Below are positions 17,677 to 24,545 of a DNA stretch of 64,000 nucleotides, in pieces. Under the pieces are notes generated by a model. It made no database searches and was not told the origin of the DNA. It saw only the letters and a list, made by a program, of their open reading frames with translations. Both the position numbers and the translations under genes were made by a program. Source of the stretch: Nitrospirales bacterium (GTDB taxonomy: Bacteria; Nitrospirota; Nitrospiria; Nitrospirales; UBA8639). The stretch is from assembly GCA_031315865.1 (NCBI GenBank), contig JALDRJ010000002.1:1152001-1216000 (forward strand). The letters run 5' to 3'. Each line of letters opens with the position of its first letter. The first letter of the stretch is position 1.

Positions 17677-17684
17677 AAAAGGAG

Positions 17685-17975
17685 ATGATTATTCGCTCTG
17701 TGCGCCACCGGGGTTTAAAGCGCCTCATAGAAAACAATCAAACCAAAGGCCTGCGGCCCGACCTGGTGAACAGGGTACGGAATATCATCACCGCGCTGAT
17801 TGTGGCGGAAGATATGCAAATGTTTCGGGGCGGGGCCCCACCGGGATGGCGGGTGCATCAACTCGCAGGCGACCGAAAGGGCACCTGGAGCGTGTCTACC
17901 TCAGGCAACTGGCGGATCACGTTTGAAGAAGAGAGCGGGTATTTGGACTTGTTAGATTTGGAGGACTATCACTAA
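17685..17975 (+). CDS. higB: HigB-type toxin (RelE superfamily)
   Basis: A 96-residue RelE-fold toxin of the HigB type (ribosome-dependent mRNA interferase in studied members). Recognisable segments are IRSVRHRGLKRLIE, WRVHQLAGDRKGTWSVSTSGNWRITF and the C-terminal LDLLDLEDYH, all standard for HigB. As usual for hig loci, the toxin precedes the antitoxin. The GGAG directly abuts the ATG with no spacing and cannot act as a normal ribosome-binding site. Together with the promoter position this suggests a near-leaderless transcript. It shares one nucleotide with higA (TAATG). Confidence 0.92.
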   Translation: MIIRSVRHRGLKRLIENNQTKGLRPDLVNRVRNIITALIVAEDMQMFRGGAPPGWRVHQLAGDRKGTWSVSTSGNWRITFEEESGYLDLLDLEDYH

Positions 17976-18280
17976 TGGCAAAGAAAGGGATTAAAATCGG
18001 CATGAAGCCGTCTCATCCGGGAGCGTTTATCAAAACAGAAATCCTGGATGAATTGGACTTGAGTGTGACCAAGGCCGCTGAAGTGCTAGGAGTTCGCCGG
18101 GCAACCCTGTCCGATCTGGTGAATGAAAAAGCAGCGCTTTCCCCAGAAATGGCGTTACGGCTGGAAAAAGCCTTTCACCTCAACATGGACATGTTGCTAC
18201 AAATGCAAGCCTGGTTTGATAGCACCGAGATGCGCAAACAGGCGGGGAAAATCAAGATCGTCCCTTATGTATCAGCATGA
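17975..18280 (+). CDS. higA: HigA antitoxin, XRE-type HTH
   Basis: A 101-residue antitoxin. MKPSHPGAFIKTEILDELDL followed by SVTKAAEVLGVRRATLSDLV is the typical HigA start and helix-turn-helix, and the C-terminal part is helical (MALRLEKAFHLNMDMLLQMQAW). It neutralises HigB and probably represses the operon. Its ATG overlaps the higB stop by one nucleotide, so expression is coupled. Full length. Confidence 0.93.
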   Translation: MAKKGIKIGMKPSHPGAFIKTEILDELDLSVTKAAEVLGVRRATLSDLVNEKAALSPEMALRLEKAFHLNMDMLLQMQAWFDSTEMRKQAGKIKIVPYVSA

Positions 18281-18384
18281 CCATAGTAATAATTAGTCGA
18301 AATCTATACTATCGCACAAAGGATTTTATAATTGGGGACTGTGTTTTCTTTCACGATATTTGGCCCATTTTTCCAGCAAGTTTT

Positions 18385-19575
18385 TTATTTAACTGCCTGC
18401 GTTAACGATGCAGTCACTGGATCATACTGAAATCCTGTAATCGTGCCATCCTTAATGCGCTCAACAACCTCGTCGATCACAAAGATCGGCACGAGAAACC
18501 ATTCGCGCGGCACAACGGGATTTCCAAAGCGATCCTTGATTTCAATATCAAGCCTTGCCGGATCAAAAATCCGATGAATGAGATGTTCGAGCTTACTACG
18601 ATTGATGTTAGAAAGCTTGTACGTGGCAACAACCTCCACATCCGCCATCAGGAATGTGGGATCAAGTTTGGCATTGCCGATTCGACGTTCAATATTGCCG
18701 CCGGTCACACCGATCTTGTGCAGAATATCCCGATTGGCTTCGACCACCGGATGGTCTGACTTACTCTGTAGAACATAGATGGTGCCACTTTCTTCGTCGC
18801 CCTCTTCGATTTCGGCGGAAAATAGCGGCCCATAACCTACCTCTGTAATGCGTCGTCCAGCGTTATCCCGATGAAGGGCACGTTGGAGTGAACGCAAAAG
18901 AACGTCGCTTTCCGTCCCATTGTCATAGATAACGCGAAGCCTGCTGTCCCGCCGGTCATATTCTGTAACAAATTCTTTGCCAACTTCTGCCACGTAGGCA
19001 ATCTGGCCACCAACAACAAACCATTGACCTTTCTGAATTTCAGCCATTTTTTGAAAGGGGCTAGTTTGCCTCATACCGGTTTCGAGGTCTTTCTTGACTT
19101 GAAGAAACATCGATTTGAATTCTTCAAAATTCTCACACTTCTTGCGGTTGGCAATTTCTTCCGCTGCTCTCTTCTCGGCGGTGGAGCGGACATGTCGAAG
19201 CTCTGTAACGCTCTCCGAAGAACCATCAACGCCAAGTGCTTCCAGAAGCTCGTGGTCATCTAGGTCGTCAACCTCCGGAATGGATGACGCTTTCCCACCT
19301 TCCAGCAAACCTTGCCGATCTAAAGTCCTAAGGAGATCCCGGCATTCTGTCAGGGCGCGCAGGCGATCCAAGCGCACGGCGTAGAGTCGCTCGAAAATAT
19401 CACGATCTTCCCCGTGTTGCGGGGTGCTTCCGTGCTCGTCAACAAATCGCTGAATTTCCTCGAAGCCAGCGATGATCCGTTCCTCACGAGGCGTACGACC
19501 ACCCGACGTCTTCGTCTCAATCCCGACACCAAGTTCCTCAAGCAGGGCGTCGTCTTCATCGGTGAATTTAGCCAC
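18385..19575 (-). CDS. GIY-YIG (T5orf172/Mug113-type) nuclease of the defence operon
   Basis: A 396-residue protein. The C-terminal domain (about 262-375) reads GTIYVLQSKS, HKIGVTGGNIERRI, then a conserved Glu in KLEHLIHRIF (330), and PREWF (356-360). This is the T5orf172/Mug113 variant of the GIY-YIG nuclease fold, where the second motif is KIGxT and the Glu binds metal. Residues about 37-73 (FEEIQRFVDEHGSTPQHGED) resemble a helicase-associated module. The short motif DDxLLExLGV occurs twice (about 8-17 and 106-116). It is last in the operon and overlaps the helicase gene by 8 nt. I infer that it makes the DNA cut for the methyltransferase/helicase system. It has not been shown to be active, and a regulatory role is possible. 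Confidence 0.8.
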   Translation of the reverse strand: MAKFTDEDDALLEELGVGIETKTSGGRTPREERIIAGFEEIQRFVDEHGSTPQHGEDRDIFERLYAVRLDRLRALTECRDLLRTLDRQGLLEGGKASSIPEVDDLDDHELLEALGVDGSSESVTELRHVRSTAEKRAAEEIANRKKCENFEEFKSMFLQVKKDLETGMRQTSPFQKMAEIQKGQWFVVGGQIAYVAEVGKEFVTEYDRRDSRLRVIYDNGTESDVLLRSLQRALHRDNAGRRITEVGYGPLFSAEIEEGDEESGTIYVLQSKSDHPVVEANRDILHKIGVTGGNIERRIGNAKLDPTFLMADVEVVATYKLSNINRSKLEHLIHRIFDPARLDIEIKDRFGNPVVPREWFLVPIFVIDEVVERIKDGTITGFQYDPVTASLTQAVK

Positions 19576-21631
19576 GCTCTGCCTCCGCTTTCATCCGTGC
19601 AAGATACGCGACGCCTTCGGCCATGCGCTTTTCCCACGCATCGGGCGACGTGATGGAAGGCAAGCGCCCACGTTCATGCTTGAATCTCAAGGCGCGTTTC
19701 GCAAGTTCTCGCGCTTCCTCCAAGGACAAGCTGACGCGTTTGGCTGAAATGGCAGCCTGAACTTGTTTCAGGCTATCTTCGTTCATGGTTTTGGCGAGAA
19801 TGGCATAAGCTTCCTGGAACGGATTAATCCGGTCGATCAGATCAATGTCCAACTCTCGCACATCCATGGCAAACTTACGAACGCCATCAATCAGGGCCGT
19901 ATTACTGCTTTGTTGTTCTTGGTCACCTGTTTGCCCAAGAATAGCCTTTTTGGCCTGTTGCGTGAGATTCAAGGCCGCGATGGCGTGCTGGCGAACAGAT
20001 TCCTGGTCTTGCTCATTTAATTCAGGATACTTGTCCTTGATGATCTTCCCCATGCGGACTTGGGTCAGTTCTTCCGGCACAAGCTCTTCGTCGAAAAGTC
20101 CGCGTTCAATTGCTGTCTTGTCCTGAACAAATTCTGCAATAACCTCATTCAAGTCCTCACGGCAGATGCGTGCCGCCTCTTGCGTCTTTGGTTCGGTCAG
20201 TCCCTTAATTTCGATCTGAAATTGTCCGGTCTCGCCATTGAAACCCACGTTGCATTTGTTTGGATCATACCCGCCTTCCCCGTAGTCAAAACCAGGGGTC
20301 GGCCCGCTATTCGGATTCTTTGGTTTGAACTCAAAGCGTGGGGCAAGGACTTGCTCCATGAGGAGGCTAGCCGCAATCGCCTTAAGGGTGTCGTTTACGG
20401 CCTCAGTGACAGCCTCCGTCGACGCATCAGGTTCGGCAATCAAATTCGTAAAACGCGCGCGCAGCTTTTCCGGTGCGTCGCGCGTGGCACGACCGATAAT
20501 CTGCACAATCTCTGTCAGGCTCGACCGGTAGCCGATCGTCAACGCATGTTCACACCAAATCCAGTCGAATCCCTCTTTGGCCATGCCCAAAGCAATGATG
20601 ATGTCCACATGGTCCCGGTTATTCTTCTGCGATGGGTCTTTCAACGAAGCTGAGACGCGATCACGTTTTACCGCATCGTCATCAACAAGATCGGCAACCT
20701 TGAGAACGCGACCTGTTGCAGTTTTCACAATTTGAAAGCCGGTTTCCGGGTCAGCACCCTGCCATTCGCCCAGTTCTTCGATGATATGCTCAACCTCTTT
20801 GATCTTATCCTTGGTACTCTCGCGCGAATTGACGCTCGGGATATGAATGATCGTCTTCTCTTCCTGATTTAGTACCTTCAAAATGTCGTCGGTATAGGAT
20901 CCAGAATAGAAGAAATAACCAATATCGAGCTGCTTCAGATACTCATACCCGTTGAGTTGCTCATAATATGTATAAGTGACCGTATCGAACTTTGCTTCGT
21001 CATGCGGGGCCAGAACGGCCTCAGCATCGCCACGGAAATACGACCCCGTCATCGCAAGAATATGTGTTTTGTCGCGGGCAATGAGCTGGCTAAGATGGCG
21101 GCCAAGTTTATTATCGTCATCTGCCGAAACATGGTGAAACTCATCCACGGCAATAAGACGGTTATCGAATTTCTCAATCCCGAACTTGTCAACGGCAAAC
21201 CGAAATGTCGCATGCGTGCAAACCAGCACCCTGTCATCGCATGCCAGGAACGTACCGACTGAATTCACTTTCCCACTATTGTCCCCGCCGGGCGCGTCAC
21301 AAAGATTCCATTTCGGCTCAACATGCCAATCAGCCCAAAATCCATACTGCATCAAAGGTTCATCGTGAAAACTCGCACCGATTGACCGTTCCGGCACGAC
21401 GATAATGGCCTGCTTGATACCTTGATTTTGGAGCTTGTCGAGGGCAACAAACATGAGCGCCCGGCTTTTACCTGAAGCCGGCGGCGACTTGATGAGAAGA
21501 TATTGCTCTCCGCGCCGTTCATAAGCACGCTCCTGCATCGGACGCATCCCAAGGGTATTGGCTTTGGTCGCCTTGCCGTTCCTCGCATATGAAACGGAAA
21601 TCGATGGAAACGATTTTATTTCATCTGTCAT
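19568..21631 (-). CDS. DExH-box superfamily 2 helicase/translocase of the defence operon
   Basis: A 687-residue SF2 ATPase. Motif I is SPPASGKSRA (49-58), motif II is VDEFHH (162-167), motif III is MTGSY (194-198) and motif VI is QIIGRATRD (377-385), preceded by GMAKEGFDW. The order and spacing match the restriction-type helicases of type I/III enzymes. The C-terminal 35 residues (RFKHERGRLPS, DAWEKRMAEGVAYLARM) resemble a helicase-associated module also seen at the N-terminus of the GIY-YIG protein. There is no nuclease domain of its own. The start overlaps the methyltransferase stop by 4 nt (ATGA). Likely role: ATP-driven translocation on unmethylated DNA, handing it to the GIY-YIG partner. 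Confidence 0.87.
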   Translation of the reverse strand: MTDEIKSFPSISVSYARNGKATKANTLGMRPMQERAYERRGEQYLLIKSPPASGKSRALMFVALDKLQNQGIKQAIIVVPERSIGASFHDEPLMQYGFWADWHVEPKWNLCDAPGGDNSGKVNSVGTFLACDDRVLVCTHATFRFAVDKFGIEKFDNRLIAVDEFHHVSADDDNKLGRHLSQLIARDKTHILAMTGSYFRGDAEAVLAPHDEAKFDTVTYTYYEQLNGYEYLKQLDIGYFFYSGSYTDDILKVLNQEEKTIIHIPSVNSRESTKDKIKEVEHIIEELGEWQGADPETGFQIVKTATGRVLKVADLVDDDAVKRDRVSASLKDPSQKNNRDHVDIIIALGMAKEGFDWIWCEHALTIGYRSSLTEIVQIIGRATRDAPEKLRARFTNLIAEPDASTEAVTEAVNDTLKAIAASLLMEQVLAPRFEFKPKNPNSGPTPGFDYGEGGYDPNKCNVGFNGETGQFQIEIKGLTEPKTQEAARICREDLNEVIAEFVQDKTAIERGLFDEELVPEELTQVRMGKIIKDKYPELNEQDQESVRQHAIAALNLTQQAKKAILGQTGDQEQQSSNTALIDGVRKFAMDVRELDIDLIDRINPFQEAYAILAKTMNEDSLKQVQAAISAKRVSLSLEEARELAKRALRFKHERGRLPSITSPDAWEKRMAEGVAYLARMKAEAERG

Positions 21632-24405
21632 GCGCTCGCCCCCTCTTTCTTCCTCTTCCCTGTTTCCTTACCCGCCTTCATCTTTGTATAGAGTTTAAAC
21701 AGCTTTTCAAGCCGCTCGGTGTCGTTGCGGAAGCGCCGCCCAATATAGATCCGCTCCAGCACTTCATCGTTGTGCTCATGCGCCTCCCGGAGATTGGCGG
21801 GCATGTTGTCAGGATCGTAGAGATCGGCGATTGTCGCCGGGAAATGGGCTTCACGAGCCAGGAGGATGTCTTCAGCGCAGCGCGTGAGGTCGGCTTTGTT
21901 CTTTTCGGTGAGTGTCGGGACGGGGAATGTGTTCCACGCAAGGGTGTTTGTAAACCTATAATCTGTCCTCATTCTTGAGCATACAGTTGCTACCCAAATT
22001 AAATTTGTTCGTGATGCTACAAGAGCCAGAACCCACAAATCTTTACTAGGCATTCCAAACGATAAATTGGAAATAACAGTTTCCGGCTTTAGCAAGCCGA
22101 CAGGCAGATATTCCCTATTTTCAGAACTTGTAACAGGAACGCAAATTATCGGTTCTTTTGGTAGTGGCTTTCGCTCATCAAATCTGTAAGCCCATTTTGC
22201 TGCGGCCACTGTAGCTTGTTTTTTGCTTCGTAGACGGAAGTTCCTTACCTGTTCAACTCTACTGGCTATGCTCGGAATAGCCATGGCCTCTTTTACTGAG
22301 TTGTCATCAATCCATATGCAATACCTTTGTTCACCTCTTATAAGCTCCATAGAGCCAACGAAAGAACGTATAAATTGTCTTGACTGCTCTAGTGTGAGAT
22401 TCAAATTGTCAACATCGTTTCTATTTAGAAGAAGGTGCCCACCATCCGTAGGTGAATTACCACGATCAAATTCAGGTAGTTTGGAAAGGTGCAATCTACT
22501 AGATTCTACTATTATATTTTCTCCGGAAACTAAATATGGGTTAATGTTCTCAACTTGTTTCACCGTAGTATTTTGGTTTGCATCCAAAGAATAAAGAGAT
22601 TTAGTTTTTGATCGCTTTGAAATTCCAATAATAACTACAGTTACTCCCGCGTTATGGCTTGCCAAATTCGACCATGTGAATGAAGTATGAGCAAAGCTAA
22701 TGCGATGTCCGGAAGCGAATATTAGAGGCCAAAGGGCAGCGACCTGCTGTCCTTGGCATACGGAATTTGTTGCAACAAATGCAGATGTCGTTTCTGTAGA
22801 ATTCCCATATTCAGCAGCTCTCATAAGCCATCCAGCTACATAGTCTAAAACCTTCCAATCCTTCGTTATGTTTTTGAAAACTGATTCTAAGTCAGATTTT
22901 TGAATGGATTCTTGCCTCTTGCTGCCAAGATACGGCGGATTCCCGCAGATGTATGTCTCTCCCCCTTCGTTTTCGAAGTCAATTTGTGTCTGATCCAGGG
23001 GTGTGCTAAATAAGTCGTCACTGACTAGCTTCACACCCGTTCCAGTCGGGGGACAGATACTCAGCCAATCCAACTGCAAAGCGTTCCCGCGCGTGATCCA
23101 ATTCTCTTTTTCGAGAGGCAGAAACTCTGCGAGAGCGAGCTTTTGACCGCGGTAGTGTACGTCACATTGATACTCGGTGATAATCAGCGCAAGACGTGCG
23201 ATTTCAGCTGGGAAGTCCCGCCTTTCGATTCCACGAAAATTGGTAAGAGGGATGCCAGAATGGCGGTTGGATTCACCCCGTCTCTTGTTGATCTCGGCTT
23301 CAATCTCCCGCATTTCTTTGTAGGCAATAACGAGGAAATTTCCGCTGCCACAGGCTGGGTCGAAGACTCTGATTCTTGAAATGCGACTACGCAAGTTGAG
23401 AAGTTTGCGCGAATTATCCCCCGCTTCTTCCAGCTTCGCCCGTAGATCATCAAGAAACAGCGGGTTGAGCACCTTCAGGATATTCGGGACGCTTGTGTAA
23501 TGCATTCCGAGGGCACCCCGTTCTTCATCTTCGGCGACTGCCTGAATCATCGAGCCGAATATATCCGGGTTGATCCTGGTCCAATCGAGATTGCCAATGT
23601 GCAAAAGGTAGGAACGCGCGATCTTGCTGAAACGCGGAACGTCCATCCGGCCTGAAAAAAGGCCGCCATTGACAAAGGGGAAGCCCTTTGTCCAGCGCGG
23701 AAGACCACTGGATTCCCGATCCTCCTGTTTTGTGTTCATGGCTAGAAAGAGCGATTCGAGGACTGCATGCGTGTTGGATGAATCCCTCGCACTCATTGTT
23801 TCCACGGTTCTTGTGAATTGCGCGTCTTCACCAAAAATGTCGGTATCTTCCGCAAAAAAACAGAAAATCAGCCGTGCCATGAAATGATTCATATCCGGCC
23901 GGCGCTCTTCCGTACCCCATTCCGGATTGTCCTTCAACAGTTCCACATAGAGCCGGTTCAGTCGACTGGTCGCGCGGATGTCGAAGGAGCTTTCACGCAC
24001 CTGCTGGACGGTTGTAATGCCCGCCAACGGGAGAAAAAACCCGAAGTGATCCGGGAAGTCACGATAGGCACAGGCAACGGTCTCACCGCTTGACAGATCT
24101 TCAGCTTCAAAAGTCTCCCCATCCGTTGCCAGGACGAACTTGGCTTTGGCACGCGTGGTTGCCGGACTCTCTTTCAAGGCTAATAGGGTCTTCGTGACCT
24201 CATTCGCCGCGGCGACGGCAATATGGATATTGTTGGATTGAAGGACTCCGGCTAGATCGGATTTATTGGACTCGCCCTTACGGAGCCGCTTGAGGGTCGT
24301 TTCCTTGTTACCGAAGGCTTGCAGGAAGGCGAACGGAAACTCCTGAGGATCGAATGTTTCCTCAGCCAGCGCGGAAATTGCTTCTTCAATTTCAACCGCG
24401 TTCAT
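21628..24405 (-). CDS. MmeI-family adenine DNA methyltransferase, nuclease motif not apparent
   Basis: A 925-residue protein laid out like MmeI-type type IIL enzymes: N-terminal nuclease-like region (about 20-130), helical spacer, methyltransferase with motif I DPACGSGN (349-356) and catalytic NPPY (489-492), target-recognition region (about 550-815), and a C-terminal domain containing WNTFPVP, LYDPDNMP and LFKLYTKM. The motifs indicate N6-adenine methylation. At the place where MmeI has its D...ExK nuclease residues this protein reads NNIHIAVAAANEV, so I infer it no longer cuts. DNA from about 21955 to 22915 (residues about 497-817) is much more AT-rich than the rest of the gene. GGGAAGA precedes the ATG. 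The start overlaps the stop of a 39-codon ORF by 4 nt. Confidence 0.88.
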   Translation of the reverse strand: MNAVEIEEAISALAEETFDPQEFPFAFLQAFGNKETTLKRLRKGESNKSDLAGVLQSNNIHIAVAAANEVTKTLLALKESPATTRAKAKFVLATDGETFEAEDLSSGETVACAYRDFPDHFGFFLPLAGITTVQQVRESSFDIRATSRLNRLYVELLKDNPEWGTEERRPDMNHFMARLIFCFFAEDTDIFGEDAQFTRTVETMSARDSSNTHAVLESLFLAMNTKQEDRESSGLPRWTKGFPFVNGGLFSGRMDVPRFSKIARSYLLHIGNLDWTRINPDIFGSMIQAVAEDEERGALGMHYTSVPNILKVLNPLFLDDLRAKLEEAGDNSRKLLNLRSRISRIRVFDPACGSGNFLVIAYKEMREIEAEINKRRGESNRHSGIPLTNFRGIERRDFPAEIARLALIITEYQCDVHYRGQKLALAEFLPLEKENWITRGNALQLDWLSICPPTGTGVKLVSDDLFSTPLDQTQIDFENEGGETYICGNPPYLGSKRQESIQKSDLESVFKNITKDWKVLDYVAGWLMRAAEYGNSTETTSAFVATNSVCQGQQVAALWPLIFASGHRISFAHTSFTWSNLASHNAGVTVVIIGISKRSKTKSLYSLDANQNTTVKQVENINPYLVSGENIIVESSRLHLSKLPEFDRGNSPTDGGHLLLNRNDVDNLNLTLEQSRQFIRSFVGSMELIRGEQRYCIWIDDNSVKEAMAIPSIASRVEQVRNFRLRSKKQATVAAAKWAYRFDERKPLPKEPIICVPVTSSENREYLPVGLLKPETVISNLSFGMPSKDLWVLALVASRTNLIWVATVCSRMRTDYRFTNTLAWNTFPVPTLTEKNKADLTRCAEDILLAREAHFPATIADLYDPDNMPANLREAHEHNDEVLERIYIGRRFRNDTERLEKLFKLYTKMKAGKETGKRKKEGASA

Positions 24406-24521
24406 TCTTCCCGTTCCCGGTACGCTCTAATAATAATTCCATCCAAATCTTCATCCACTTTCTCGGTCTTAATTTGACTCTGTAGCCAGCCTTTCTTGGG
24501 TTCAGGAATAGAAACATTCAT
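24402..24521 (-). CDS. 39-residue ORF coupled to the methyltransferase, ParD-N-terminus-like
   Basis: ATG at 24521, TGA at 24404-24402 overlapping the methyltransferase ATG (ATGA). The product begins MNVSIPEPKKGWLQSQIKTE and ends RAYREREE. The first half resembles the ribbon-helix-helix start of ParD/CopG-type regulators (MNVSIPEPLK-like). It is about half the usual ParD length, so it could be a mini-regulator, a degraded antitoxin, or simply a leader peptide that couples translation. AGG lies about 5 nt before its start. It begins 24 nt after the GmrSD stop. It is easily missed because it is so short. Confidence 0.55.
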   Translation of the reverse strand: MNVSIPEPKKGWLQSQIKTEKVDEDLDGIIIRAYREREE

Positions 24522-24545
24522 GGTCGCCTATGTTCCTTTGTTCGG

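Larger units (their letters stand above)
17377..17684. other. Intergenic region with hairpin, IS remnant and higBA promoter
   Basis: No gene is supported here. An 89-codon frame from 17409 crosses the hairpin and IS fragment and has no protein-like features. The identifiable elements are listed separately: inverted repeat 17433-17455, IS3-end remnant 17473-17525, and the higBA promoter. Confidence 0.5.

Noticed and set aside
17409-17678. 89-codon frame between the secreted protein and higB
   Set aside because: It runs through an inverted repeat, an IS-end remnant and the higBA promoter, and has no protein-like pattern.
18385-24405. DISARM, BREX or type I R-M assignment of the methyltransferase operon
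   Set aside because: There is no DrmB/DUF1998 or PLD protein (DISARM), no BrxC/PglZ (BREX) and no HsdS/HsdR pair (type I). The methyltransferase is MmeI-like and the nuclease GIY-YIG-like.
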